The notes beneath the pieces are model-generated. The model had not been told where the DNA came from, did not search any database, and saw nothing but the letters and a program-made list of their open reading frames with translations. Of a stretch of DNA of 64,000 bases, positions 48,020 to 56,233 are shown in pieces. Both the position numbers and the translations under genes were made by a program. The DNA comes from Oscillospiraceae bacterium (GTDB taxonomy: Bacteria > Bacillota > Clostridia > Oscillospirales > Oscillospiraceae), in NCBI GenBank assembly GCA_015067765.1, contig SVLV01000001.1, forward strand, positions 97,243 to 161,242, written 5' to 3'. Positions within the stretch are counted from its first letter, which is position 1. Each line of letters opens with the position of its first letter.

Positions 48020-48733
48020 ATGATGATGTCTGTTACGACCGTTTTGTTTGATCTGGACGGCACCTTGCTGCCCATGGATCAGGATGTGTATGTTCAGGAT
48101 TATCTGCGGCGGATTGCGACCAAGCTGGCGCCGCAGGGATATGATCCCAAAGAACTGATCGGGCTGATTTGGCGCGGTACGGAGGCTATGGTGAAGAATA
48201 CCGGTGCCAAGACCAATGAGGAAGTGTTCTGGGAGTATGCTGTTTCCCAATGGGGTGAGAAGATCCTTCAGGACAAGCCCTTCTTTGATGAATTCTATGA
48301 AACCGAGTTTGACCGGATCAAAGCGGTGTGCGGATTCCAGCCCGCTGCGGCTGAGGTTGTGCATGGCTTGAAGCAAAACGGATTCCGTGTGGTGTTGGCC
48401 ACCAATCCCATTTTCCCCTCCCGGGCGACCCGGTGGCGGATTCAGTGGGCAGGCCTTCAGCCGGAGGATTTTGAACTGTATACGGTCTACGAGAATTCCC
48501 ACCACTGTAAGCCGAATCTCGATTATTACCGGGAGATTCTGCAGAAGCTGCAGGTCAGGCCGGAGGAATGCCTCATGGTAGGCAACGATGTGGCGGAGGA
48601 TATGGTGGCCGCACAACTGGGGATGCAGGTGTTCCTGCTGACCGACTGTATGATCAACAGCACCAATGAGGATATTTCCCAGTATCCCCACGGCGGCTTC
48701 GAGGAACTGAAGCAGTACATCGCTCGCCTTTAA
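48020..48733 (+). CDS. HAD-superfamily hydrolase
   Basis: This 237-residue haloacid dehalogenase-fold phosphatase has motif I DLDGTLLPMD, where the first Asp is the nucleophile. A long helical cap follows. ATNPIFPSRAT is motif II and carries the Thr/Ser equivalent. The last motif is VGNDVAEDMVAA with the metal-binding Asp pair. Substrates of this subgroup (HAD-IA-like) include small sugar or organic phosphates; I cannot say which. Three ATG codons in a row begin the gene (48020-48028) after GGAAGGA, so the exact start is ambiguous by two residues. It is monocistronic. Confidence 0.88.
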   Translation: MMMSVTTVLFDLDGTLLPMDQDVYVQDYLRRIATKLAPQGYDPKELIGLIWRGTEAMVKNTGAKTNEEVFWEYAVSQWGEKILQDKPFFDEFYETEFDRIKAVCGFQPAAAEVVHGLKQNGFRVVLATNPIFPSRATRWRIQWAGLQPEDFELYTVYENSHHCKPNLDYYREILQKLQVRPEECLMVGNDVAEDMVAAQLGMQVFLLTDCMINSTNEDISQYPHGGFEELKQYIARL

Positions 48734-48743
48734 TCCAATCCAT

Positions 48744-48776
48744 AGAACGGCACCGCAAAAGCGGTGCCGTTTTTGT
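48744..48776 (+). terminator. intrinsic terminator after the HAD gene
   Basis: An AACGGCACCGC / GCGGTGCCGTT stem with an AAAA loop is followed by TTTGTT. Confidence 0.93.
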
Positions 48777-48814
48777 TGGACGAAGACAGGCTGCGGCATG
48801 GCACAGGAAAGATG

Positions 48815-48843
48815 TTGACATCACAACAAAAAGGGTGTATCAT
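48815..48843 (+). promoter_or_regulatory. sigma-A-type promoter of the marR-aldehyde dehydrogenase operon
   Basis: TTGACA at 48815 and TATCAT at 48838 are separated by 17 bp. A perfect palindrome follows the -10 after 2 bp. Confidence 0.75.
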
Positions 48844-48845
48844 GT

Positions 48846-48869
48846 AAGAAGTTGAAATGTCAACTTCTT
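48846..48869. promoter_or_regulatory. probable MarR operator
   Basis: AAGAAGTTGA / TCAACTTCTT are perfect 10-bp arms around AATG, covering the expected transcription start. MarR proteins bind palindromes of this size, and the site lies just before the marR gene, so autorepression is likely. Confidence 0.7.
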
Positions 48870-48885
48870 GTGGGAGGAACCTGAT

Positions 48886-49341
48886 ATGTTGAATCGTTTT
48901 GCGCGCTTTTCCCTTGCTATTGCGGAGATCGACCGGTGCTGGCACAAGCTGGCTGCAGAGGAAATGACCAAATATGACCTGAATAGTCCCCACGCGGTGT
49001 ACTTAAATGCCCTCTATCAATACGAAGAGGGTATTACGGCTGCCAAACTGGGAGAACTGTGCGGCAAAAACAAGGGAGATGTCTCCCGCATGGTGTCGAT
49101 CCTAGAAAAAAAGGGATTGGTCCGTCGGGAGAGTGTAGGTGGCAATCTGTATCGTGCCAGGCTGCTGCTGACAGAAGAAGGCCGGCGCGCGGCAGAACAT
49201 GTCCGGGAACGGGCAGCCGTCGCTGTGGAACTGGCGGGAGCCGGTTTGTCGGATGAGACCCGGGAGATTTTTTATGCCGCACTGGAGCAGATCACGGCGA
49301 ATCTGCAGGTGCTGAGCAAGGAAGGTCTGCCTCAGCAGTAA
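48886..49341 (+). CDS. MarR-family transcriptional regulator
   Basis: This 151-residue winged-helix regulator has the MarR helix-turn-helix and wing: EGITAAKLGELCGKNKGDVSRMVSILEKKGLVRRESVGGNLYRARLLLTEEGR. Helices at both ends form the dimer interface. ATG 48886 lies 10 bases after GGGAGG; an earlier ATG at 48868 overlaps the palindrome. It most likely represses its own operon, releasing it when a small ligand or electrophile binds. The downstream aldehyde dehydrogenase suggests aldehydes or phenolic compounds as the signal. That is inference. Confidence 0.9.
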   Translation: MLNRFARFSLAIAEIDRCWHKLAAEEMTKYDLNSPHAVYLNALYQYEEGITAAKLGELCGKNKGDVSRMVSILEKKGLVRRESVGGNLYRARLLLTEEGRRAAEHVRERAAVAVELAGAGLSDETREIFYAALEQITANLQVLSKEGLPQQ

Positions 49342-49378
49342 GGGAATACAAAACCATTTTTCCGTGGAGGGAAACCAT

Positions 49379-50752
49379 ATGAATATGGATGAAATTTTGC
49401 AGGGCCAGAGAAAATATTTCCAAAGCGGTGTCACGCTGGATGTGGACTTCCGGATTCGCATGCTGAAGAGACTGTCGGCGGTGATCCGCAGCCATGAAAA
49501 TGAGATTGCAGAGGCACTGCAGGCGGATTTGGGCAAGAGTGACTATGAGGGCTTTATGTGCGAGACGGGCCTGGTCTGCAGTGAGATCAGCTATATGGTC
49601 CGCCATGTGCGGCAGTATGCCCGCGAGAAGAGGGTACACACTCCCCTCGCCCAGTTTGCTGCCCGCAGCTACCAAAAGCCTGGGCCCTATGGCAATGTAT
49701 TGATTATGAGTCCGTGGAACTATCCGTTTCTGCTGGCCATGGAGCCGCTGGCCGATGCCATTGCCGCAGGCAACACGGCAGTTGTGAAACCCAGTGCCTA
49801 TGCACCGGCGACCGGTGCAGTGGTGGAGAAGATTGTTGGGGAGTGCTTTGCACCGGAATATGTGGCGGTGGTCACCGGTGGGCGGAAGGAGAATGCCGCA
49901 CTGCTGGAGAAGAAGTTTGATCTGATTTTCTTCACCGGATCTCAGGAGGTAGGCCGGGAGGTGCTGCGCCATGCGGCAGAGACCCTGACCCCGGCTGTGT
50001 TGGAGTTGGGCGGCAAAAGTCCCTGCATTGTGGACCGTACCGCCAAAATCCCCTTGGCGGCCAAGCGGATCATCTTTGGTAAGTTCATCAACTGCGGGCA
50101 GACCTGTGTGGCTCCGGACTATATCCTGTGCCATGAGAGTGTCCGGGAGGAGTTGGTGGAACAACTGCGTGAACAGATTAAGCTGCAGTACAGCGAGAAA
50201 CCGCTGGAAAACCCGGACTATGGCCATATGATCAACCGGAAACATTTTGATCGGGTCAGAGGGTTGATCGATCCGCAGAAAGTAGTGACCGGCGGGGAGT
50301 GGAACGAGGAGACCCTGCAGATCGCACCGACGATTCTCGACGGGGTAACCTGGGAGGATGCGGTGATGCAGGAGGAGATTTTTGGTCCGGTGCTTCCCGT
50401 TCTGACTTACCGGACGCTGGAGGATGTATATGAGATGCTGGCATCCCGGGCAAAACCGCTTGCCCTGTATGTGTTTGCAGAGGATAAGGCGGTGATCCGG
50501 GAGGTTACCCGGCGCTGCCGCTATGGCGGCGGCTGCGTCAATGATTGTGTGGTGCATTTGGCTACGCCTCATATGGGCTTTGGCGGTGTGGGGGAGAGCG
50601 GTATGGGCTCTTACCACGGCAAGGCCGGATTCGATGCCTTCAGCCACACAAAAGCAATGTTGGACAAGAAGACGTGGATGGATCTGCCCATGCGGTATCA
50701 GCCGTATAGACGGAATCTGTACGGCAGATTGATCCGGTTCTTCCTGCGGTGA
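49379..50752 (+). CDS. aldehyde dehydrogenase (class 3-like)
   Basis: This 457-residue NAD(P)-dependent enzyme oxidises aldehydes to acids. Its features are MSPWNYPFLLAMEPLADAIAAGNTAVVKPS (cofactor site), LELGGKSPCIV (general base Glu) and INCGQTCVAPDYIL (catalytic Cys). The C-terminal hydrophobic stretch (YQPYRRNLYGRLIRFFLR) resembles class 3 and fatty-aldehyde forms, which often associate with membranes. At about 457 residues it is short for class 1/2 but normal for class 3. It lies 37 bp after marR, with DegV following after 24 bp. It probably detoxifies aliphatic or aromatic aldehydes. Confidence 0.92.
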   Translation: MNMDEILQGQRKYFQSGVTLDVDFRIRMLKRLSAVIRSHENEIAEALQADLGKSDYEGFMCETGLVCSEISYMVRHVRQYAREKRVHTPLAQFAARSYQKPGPYGNVLIMSPWNYPFLLAMEPLADAIAAGNTAVVKPSAYAPATGAVVEKIVGECFAPEYVAVVTGGRKENAALLEKKFDLIFFTGSQEVGREVLRHAAETLTPAVLELGGKSPCIVDRTAKIPLAAKRIIFGKFINCGQTCVAPDYILCHESVREELVEQLREQIKLQYSEKPLENPDYGHMINRKHFDRVRGLIDPQKVVTGGEWNEETLQIAPTILDGVTWEDAVMQEEIFGPVLPVLTYRTLEDVYEMLASRAKPLALYVFAEDKAVIREVTRRCRYGGGCVNDCVVHLATPHMGFGGVGESGMGSYHGKAGFDAFSHTKAMLDKKTWMDLPMRYQPYRRNLYGRLIRFFLR

Positions 50753-50776
50753 TTTTTCAGAAAGCGAGAACTTAGA

Positions 50777-51643
50777 ATGAATGACTATATGATTTTTACA
50801 GACTCTGCCTGCGATATCAGCCCGGCACTGCTGGAGGAATGGGGAGTAGGCTATATCAATTTGACCTTCACCTTCGAGGGTGAGGATCGGGAATATATCA
50901 ATACCGATCTCACCAGCCAGGAGTTTTACGATCGGATGCGGCAGGGGGCCTCTCCCAAAACGGCGGCCATCAATGCCGATACCTTTATGCGTGCCTTTGA
51001 ACCGATGCTGCAGGGGGGAAAGGATATCCTGTATGTTGGCCTGTCCTCTGGCCTGAGCACTACTGTGAACTCTGCCCATATGGCGGTGCAGGAATTGAAA
51101 GAGCAGTATCCGGAGCGGAAAATTCTGATCGTGGATACACTGGGTGCCTCCGCTGCCGGAGGCCTGATGACCTATCTTGCGGTGGCCAAAAAGAAGGAGG
51201 GGATGTCCCTGGAGGAAAATGCGGCATACATTGAGTCGCTGACCCCTCACCACTGTATTTGGTTTACGGTGGATGACCTGGAGTATTTGAAGCGGGGCGG
51301 CCGGGTAAGTCCGTTGGTTGCCTTTGCGGGCGGTGTGTTGGGCATCAAGCCCGTGCTGCGAATCGATGATGAGGGACATCTGGTCAAAGTTACCACCGCG
51401 CGCGGCAGAAAGAAGGCCATCGAGATGCTGGCAGATCAGTATGCGGAACTGTCCTATGCAGAGAAGAATACCCCCATCTTTATCTCCCATGCCCAGTGCG
51501 AGGAGGATGCCAGGCGGTTGGCGGAGCTCCTCAAGGAACGCCACGGCGTAGAGGTAACACTGATCACAGAGATCGGTCCGGTGATTGGATCTCATGCAGG
51601 TCCCGGTACGCTGGCCATCTTCTTCCTTGGCCAGCACAGATAA
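50777..51643 (+). CDS. DegV-family fatty-acid-binding protein
   Basis: This 288-residue protein binds a fatty acid between two alpha/beta domains. Its N-terminal IFTDSACDISPALLEEWGVGYINLTFTFEGE, LSSGLSTTVNSAHMA, VDTLGASAAGGLM and DLEYLKRGGRVS are hallmark DegV sequences. In Firmicutes such proteins (FakB) present fatty acids to the FakA kinase for acyl-phosphate formation. Whether this copy is a FakB depends on a fakA elsewhere. It follows the aldehyde dehydrogenase by 24 bp, so fatty aldehydes/acids could be the common theme. A terminator follows. Confidence 0.92.
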   Translation: MNDYMIFTDSACDISPALLEEWGVGYINLTFTFEGEDREYINTDLTSQEFYDRMRQGASPKTAAINADTFMRAFEPMLQGGKDILYVGLSSGLSTTVNSAHMAVQELKEQYPERKILIVDTLGASAAGGLMTYLAVAKKKEGMSLEENAAYIESLTPHHCIWFTVDDLEYLKRGGRVSPLVAFAGGVLGIKPVLRIDDEGHLVKVTTARGRKKAIEMLADQYAELSYAEKNTPIFISHAQCEEDARRLAELLKERHGVEVTLITEIGPVIGSHAGPGTLAIFFLGQHR

Positions 51644-51714
51644 CAACCGAAAAAGGCGGTCTGCTGGTAGGATTTGAGAAGATGTAACGGGCAGATACCG
51701 AAGAGAAAATGTAT

Positions 51715-51758
51715 CAAAACCTGTGGGAAAAGATCCTCCTCTTTCCCGCAGGTTTTTT
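51715..51758 (+). terminator. intrinsic terminator after degV
   Basis: An AAACCTGTGGGAAAAGA / TCTTTCCCGCAGGTTT stem is followed by TTTTC. Confidence 0.9.
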
Positions 51759-51818
51759 TCCTTGTTGCAAAACTGTTTTGCGCAATCAGCAATCGGCCAT
51801 ACGGCAGAAAACACCCTA

Positions 51819-51846
51819 TTGACATTTGCTATAAAATGCATATAAT
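51819..51846 (+). promoter_or_regulatory. strong promoter of the histidine operon
   Basis: TTGACA at 51819 and TATAAT at 51841 are separated by 16 bp: both hexamers are perfect consensus. Confidence 0.85.
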
Positions 51847-51861
51847 GAGTTTTATCACATT

Positions 51862-51877
51862 AGCACGCAAAAGTGCT
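51862..51877. promoter_or_regulatory. palindrome in the his leader, candidate operator for the TrpR-like regulator
   Basis: AGCAC-N6-GTGCT lies 15 bp after the -10 and 15 bp before the regulator's ATG. A TrpR-fold dimer could bind it and block transcription when histidine is ample. I cannot confirm the motif without comparing other his operons. Confidence 0.5.
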
Positions 51878-51892
51878 GAAAGGGAGTATCTC

Positions 51893-52192
51893 ATGCGAAA
51901 CTGGTATACAAAGAGCACAGAGGATCTGTGTGAAGCCATCCTTTCTCTGCAGACGAAAGAGGAGTGCTGTGCTTTTCTGGAAGATATTTGCACCATTAAG
52001 GAGATCCAGGACATCTCTCAGCGGTTGACTGTGGCCCAAATGCTCAGCCAGGGGATCAGTTATACCACCATCTGTAAGGAGACCGGCACCAGCACGGCTA
52101 CCATCAGCCGCGTCAGTAAATGCTATGAGTACGGCGCCGGCGGCTATAAGACTGTCCTTGCCCGACTGAATAAGGAGAAAAAAGATGCTTGA
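51893..52192 (+). CDS. yerC: YerC/YecD-family TrpR-like regulator, probable histidine-operon repressor
   Basis: This 99-residue protein belongs to the Trp-repressor-like family: DLCEAILSLQTKEECCAFLEDICTIKEIQDISQRLTVAQML is the dimerisation part and GISYTTICKETGTSTATISRVSKCY the helix-turn-helix. YerC homologues at the head of his operons have been proposed as the histidine repressor HisR in Firmicutes. Here it is the first gene of the his operon and overlaps hisZ by 8 bp, with a palindrome in the leader. Start ATG 51893 follows AAAGGGAG; longer upstream frames cross the promoter. Confidence 0.9.
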   Translation: MRNWYTKSTEDLCEAILSLQTKEECCAFLEDICTIKEIQDISQRLTVAQMLSQGISYTTICKETGTSTATISRVSKCYEYGAGGYKTVLARLNKEKKDA

Positions 52193-53276
52193 TGCAAATA
52201 TCCTGAAGAACGAAGAACGTGCCGTCTTTGCACTGCGGGGTCTGTATCGGCAGTATGGGTACCTGCCCTATAAGATGAGCAAGTTTGAGGACTATGAATA
52301 CTATATCCGCAACAAGGACTTCTTGGTCAGTGATCGGATCATCACCTTCAATGATACCAACGGTCGCCTGCTGGCTCTGAAGCCGGATGTGACCCTCTCC
52401 ATTGTTAAAAACGGTGAGGATATTCTAGGCTGTAAGCAGAAGGTCTATTATAATGAGAATGTCTACCGGGTCTCTGAAAATACCCGGCAGTTCAAGGAGC
52501 TCATGCAGGCCGGTCTGGAGTGCATTGGTGATATTGATCTGTATGACATCTTCGAAGTGGTCTCTCTGGCAGCACAGAGTCTGGCGCAGATTTCGGAAGA
52601 TTTTGTGCTGCAGATCTCCCATTTGGGAATTCTGTCTGCGGTGCTGGATCGGGTTTGCCCGGACCAGGGATTCCAACAGAAGGCCATTGCCTGCGTGGAG
52701 AGCAAGAATGCCCATGATCTGGCCCGTCTGTGCCGGGAATGGGGGGTGGAGGAGAATCTGTTGGTGCGGTTCATCTCTGCCTATGGCCAGCGAGACAAGG
52801 TGCTTGCCCAGCTGGAAGATTTGGGCGGCGGACAGGATGCGCTGCAGGAACTGAAGGAAATCTCTGTGCTGCTGGATCGGATGCCCTGGGGTGACCGGGT
52901 CATCTTTGACTTCTCCGTGGTCAATAACATGAGTTACTATAACGGGATCGTGTTCCGCGGCTTTTTGAGCGGGATCTGCGAGGGTGTACTGGCCGGCGGC
53001 CAGTATGACAAGCTGATGCAGAAGCTGGATCGGCGTGCCGGAGCCATCGGATTTGCCCTGTATCTGGATCTGCTGGAGCAGCTGCCGGCGCAGAGGAATG
53101 AATACGATGTGGATGTGCTGCTGCTGTATGATGCCAATGCCGATAAGCAGGCAGTGACCGCCGCAGTGGCAGAACTGATCGCTGACGGGAAAACCGTCAG
53201 CGCCCAAAAGAGTGTTCCGGCAAAGCTGCGGTACCGTCAGCTGGTGCAGCTGTCAAAGGAGGGAGTCGTATGCTGA
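52185..53276 (+). CDS. hisZ: HisZ, ATP phosphoribosyltransferase regulatory subunit
   Basis: This 363-residue paralogue of histidyl-tRNA synthetase lacks the anticodon-binding role. It has class II synthetase-like stretches: RLLALKPDVTLSIVKNG (motif 2 region), VYRVSENTRQFKELMQAGLECIGD and FDFSVVNNMSYYNGIVFRGF. It forms a hetero-octamer with the short HisG and confers histidine feedback. It overlaps the regulator gene by 8 bp and hisG by 7 bp. The partner HisG is indeed the short form, which requires HisZ. Confidence 0.94.
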   Translation: MLDANILKNEERAVFALRGLYRQYGYLPYKMSKFEDYEYYIRNKDFLVSDRIITFNDTNGRLLALKPDVTLSIVKNGEDILGCKQKVYYNENVYRVSENTRQFKELMQAGLECIGDIDLYDIFEVVSLAAQSLAQISEDFVLQISHLGILSAVLDRVCPDQGFQQKAIACVESKNAHDLARLCREWGVEENLLVRFISAYGQRDKVLAQLEDLGGGQDALQELKEISVLLDRMPWGDRVIFDFSVVNNMSYYNGIVFRGFLSGICEGVLAGGQYDKLMQKLDRRAGAIGFALYLDLLEQLPAQRNEYDVDVLLLYDANADKQAVTAAVAELIADGKTVSAQKSVPAKLRYRQLVQLSKEGVVC

Positions 53277-53899
53277 ATGTAGCGCTGCCTAAGGGCCGCC
53301 TGGGAGAGAAGGTATATGATATCTTTGAAGCTGCGGGCTTTGAGTGTCCCTCCATCCGGGAGACCAACCGGAAACTGGTTTTTGAAAATGAGCAGAAGCA
53401 GGTGCGCTATTTCTGGGTGAAACCCTCGGATGTGGCCATTTATGTGGAGCGCGGCGCTGCTGATATCGGTGTTGCCGGCAAGGACATTCTGCTGGAATAT
53501 GAGCCGGATGTGTATGAATTGCTGGATCTGAATCTGGGCAAGTGCCGCATGGCAGTCGCCGCTCCGGCGGATTTTCGTGACGATGAAAACCGCACTCTGC
53601 GGGTGGCTACCAAGTTTGTCAATATTGCTGCTGACTACTATGCGAAGATAGGCCGGCAGATCGATATCATCAAACTCAACGGATCCATTGAACTGGCACC
53701 TATTTTGGGTCTCTCCGATGTGATCGTGGATATTGTGGAGACCGGGACCACACTGAAGGAAAATAACCTGTCTGTGGTGCAGACGATCCTTCCCATCAGT
53801 GCGCGGTTGATCTCCAATAAGGCAAGTTTTCAATTCAAGGGGACACAGATCGAAATACTTCTGTGTCAGGTAAGAAATCAGGTGGAACAGCATGATTAA
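53270..53899 (+). CDS. hisG: ATP phosphoribosyltransferase, short form
   Basis: This 209-residue enzyme catalyses the first histidine step: ATP plus PRPP to phosphoribosyl-ATP. LNVALPKGRLGEKVYDIFEAAGF opens it, and the PRPP loop is IVDIVETGTTLKEN. It lacks the C-terminal ACT-like regulatory domain of the long form, so control comes from HisZ. It overlaps hisZ by 7 bp and hisD by 8 bp. These are the tight overlaps seen throughout this operon. Confidence 0.96.
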   Translation: MLNVALPKGRLGEKVYDIFEAAGFECPSIRETNRKLVFENEQKQVRYFWVKPSDVAIYVERGAADIGVAGKDILLEYEPDVYELLDLNLGKCRMAVAAPADFRDDENRTLRVATKFVNIAADYYAKIGRQIDIIKLNGSIELAPILGLSDVIVDIVETGTTLKENNLSVVQTILPISARLISNKASFQFKGTQIEILLCQVRNQVEQHD

Positions 53900-55175
53900 A
53901 ATCTATCATTACGGACAGGTCGGCGACGAGGAGATCTTTGCCCGGGTGGATATGGTTACCAATGTGGAAACGGTGGTAACGGAGATCCTGGCCAATGTGC
54001 GGGAAAACGGCGATGCAGCTCTTTTCGAGTATGCAGCCAAATTTGATCAGGTGCAGCTGGAGTCACTGGAGGTTACTCAGGCGGAGATCGACGAGGCCTT
54101 TGCGGCAGTAGAACCGGAGTTTCTGGAGGTACTGCGGGAGGCTGCGGCCAATATCCGTGCCTTCCATGAAAAGCAGCTGCGCAACAGCTTCCTGCTGAAC
54201 AATAAGGACGGTGTAGTCATCGGTCAAAAGGTGACCCCGATTGAAAAAGTGGGCCTGTATGTCCCCGGTGGTACGGCGGCCTACCCCTCGACGGTGCTGA
54301 TGGATTCCACCCCCGCCAAGATCGCCGGCTGCGGGCAGATCGTTATGGTGACGCCCCCCGGTAAGGATGGAAAGGTGAATCCTGCGATTTTGGCGGCCGC
54401 CAAGATTGCAGGGGTGGACCGGATCTTTAAAGTAGGCGGCGCGCAGGCAGTGGGTGCGTTGGCCTATGGAACCGAGACGGTACCCAAGGTGGATAAGATC
54501 GTCGGCCCCGGCAATGCCTTTGTGGCGGAGGCCAAGAAGCAGGTTTTCGGCAAGGTGGCTATCGATATGATTGCAGGGCCCAGTGAGATTCTGGTGGTGG
54601 CCGATGCCACGGCAGATCCCCGCTTTGTGGCGGCCGACCTGCTCTCTCAGGCGGAGCATGACAAGATGGCCAGCGCCGTGCTGGTGACAGACAGCTACGA
54701 CTTTGCCGAGCAGGTCAGTCGAGAACTGGAGCATCAGCTGCCTCTGCTGCCCCGTGAGGAGATTGCAAGAACCTCTATCGACAACAACGGAAAGATTATC
54801 GTGGCCGAGGGAAATCTCATGCTGGCCATCGATATTGCCAACCGCATTGCACCGGAGCATCTGGAACTGTGTGTGGACAATCCCTTCGATTATCTGGATA
54901 AGATCAAGCACGCCGGCTCCATTTTTATGGGTAAGTATTGCCCTGAGGCGCTGGGAGACTATTTTGCAGGACCCAACCATACCCTGCCCACCAGTGGTAC
55001 GGCCCGGTTTTCCTCCCCCCTGTCGGTGGATGATTTTGTGAAGAAGAGTCAGTTTACCTATTACACAGCGGATGCGCTGAAGGCAGTTGCCGATAAGATT
55101 GCCTGCTTTGCGCGGAAAGAAGGGCTGGATGCCCACGCGAAGAGTGCAGTGATCCGCTTTGAGGATGAAGCATGA
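53892..55175 (+). CDS. hisD: histidinol dehydrogenase
   Basis: This 427-residue zinc enzyme performs the last two oxidations, histidinol to histidine, with NAD. Conserved parts include PGGTAAYPSTVLM, GGAQAVGALAYGTETVPKVDKIVGPGNAFVAEAKK, LLSQAEHDKMASAVLVT (zinc/catalytic residues) and RIAPEHLEL (catalytic Glu-His). It is cytosolic and homodimeric. It overlaps hisG by 8 bp and hisC by 4 bp. Although it acts last, it is placed third, as in many his operons. Confidence 0.97.
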   Translation: MIKIYHYGQVGDEEIFARVDMVTNVETVVTEILANVRENGDAALFEYAAKFDQVQLESLEVTQAEIDEAFAAVEPEFLEVLREAAANIRAFHEKQLRNSFLLNNKDGVVIGQKVTPIEKVGLYVPGGTAAYPSTVLMDSTPAKIAGCGQIVMVTPPGKDGKVNPAILAAAKIAGVDRIFKVGGAQAVGALAYGTETVPKVDKIVGPGNAFVAEAKKQVFGKVAIDMIAGPSEILVVADATADPRFVAADLLSQAEHDKMASAVLVTDSYDFAEQVSRELEHQLPLLPREEIARTSIDNNGKIIVAEGNLMLAIDIANRIAPEHLELCVDNPFDYLDKIKHAGSIFMGKYCPEALGDYFAGPNHTLPTSGTARFSSPLSVDDFVKKSQFTYYTADALKAVADKIACFARKEGLDAHAKSAVIRFEDEA

Positions 55176-56230
55176 GTAGATTTTTTTCGGAGAAGTTTGC
55201 TTCTTTGGTGCCCTACACCCCCGGAGAGCAGCCCAAAGATATGCAATATATCAAACTGAATACCAACGAATCTCCCTTTCCGCCCTCGCCCGGTGTGGCG
55301 GCGGCAGTGGCGGAAGAGAGCGGTAAGCTGCAGATGTATTCCGACCCGGAGAGCATCACCCTGCGGGATAAGCTGGCACAGGTCTATGGGGTGAAGCGCC
55401 AGCAGGTGTTGGTGACCAACGGTTCGGATGAGGTGCTGAATTTCGCATTCATGGCCTTTGGCAGCGAAAAAGCTCCGCTGGCATTCCCGGATATTACCTA
55501 TGGGTTCTATCCCGTCTTTGCAGAGCTGAACCGGATTCCCTATACGCAGATCCCGCTGCGAGAGGATTTTTCCATCGATGTGCAGGACTATATGGGGATC
55601 GGGAAAACCGTTGTCATTGCCAACCCCAATGCGCCCAGCGGCCTGAATCTGCCCCTTTCCGACATTGAGGCCATTGTGAAGAGCAATCCCGATAATGTGG
55701 TGATCATTGACGAGGCCTATGTGGATTTTGGAGCCCAGAGCGCGGTGCAGCTGGTGGATCGGTATGAGAATCTGCTGGTGACCCAGACCTTTTCCAAATC
55801 CCGGTCCATGGCCGGGGCCCGGTTGGGGTTTGGCATCGGAAATGAAAAACTGATTGCCGACCTGAATACCATCCGTTACTCCACCAATCCCTATAATGTC
55901 AACCGGATGACGGAATTTGCCGGTGTGGCCGCGTTGGAAGAAAATGACTACTATATGCAGAATGTGCAGACCATCATCTGCAACCGGCAGTGGTTGAGTC
56001 AGCAGCTGCGGGAGTTGGGGTTTGAGGTCTTGGATTCCAGCACCAACTTTGTGTTTGCCCGTTCCCCGCGGCTCGACGGCGAGTCACTGTACAGGGAACT
56101 GAAGCAGCGGGGCATCTTGGTACGGCATTTTTCCCAGAGCCGCATCGAGCAGTTTAACCGTATTACCATCGGCACGATGGAGCAGATGGAAGCACTGATC
56201 AAGCAAATCAAGGATATACTGGAGGCGTAA
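55172..56230 (+). CDS. hisC: histidinol-phosphate aminotransferase
   Basis: This 352-residue PLP enzyme converts imidazole acetol phosphate and glutamate to histidinol phosphate. KLNTNESPFPPSP, the nucleotide/PLP stretch NPNAPSGLNLPL, VIIDEAYVDFG (Asp-Tyr pocket) and the lysine in TQTFSKSRSMAGARLGFGI are all typical. Its ATG overlaps hisD by 4 bp. The phosphate-binding arginine segment RSMAGARLG is intact. Three bp separate it from hisB. Confidence 0.96.
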   Translation: MSRFFSEKFASLVPYTPGEQPKDMQYIKLNTNESPFPPSPGVAAAVAEESGKLQMYSDPESITLRDKLAQVYGVKRQQVLVTNGSDEVLNFAFMAFGSEKAPLAFPDITYGFYPVFAELNRIPYTQIPLREDFSIDVQDYMGIGKTVVIANPNAPSGLNLPLSDIEAIVKSNPDNVVIIDEAYVDFGAQSAVQLVDRYENLLVTQTFSKSRSMAGARLGFGIGNEKLIADLNTIRYSTNPYNVNRMTEFAGVAALEENDYYMQNVQTIICNRQWLSQQLRELGFEVLDSSTNFVFARSPRLDGESLYRELKQRGILVRHFSQSRIEQFNRITIGTMEQMEALIKQIKDILEA

Positions 56231-56233
56231 ATC

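Noticed and set aside
49292..51841. 849-codon minus-strand open frame across the aldehyde dehydrogenase and degV
   Set aside because: It spans two clear plus-strand genes and an intergenic terminator; its composition is that of a reverse-complement shadow.
51840..51893. T-box or His-codon attenuator before the his operon
   Set aside because: The leader is under 50 nt, with no T-box sequence, no run of His codons and no terminator hairpin.
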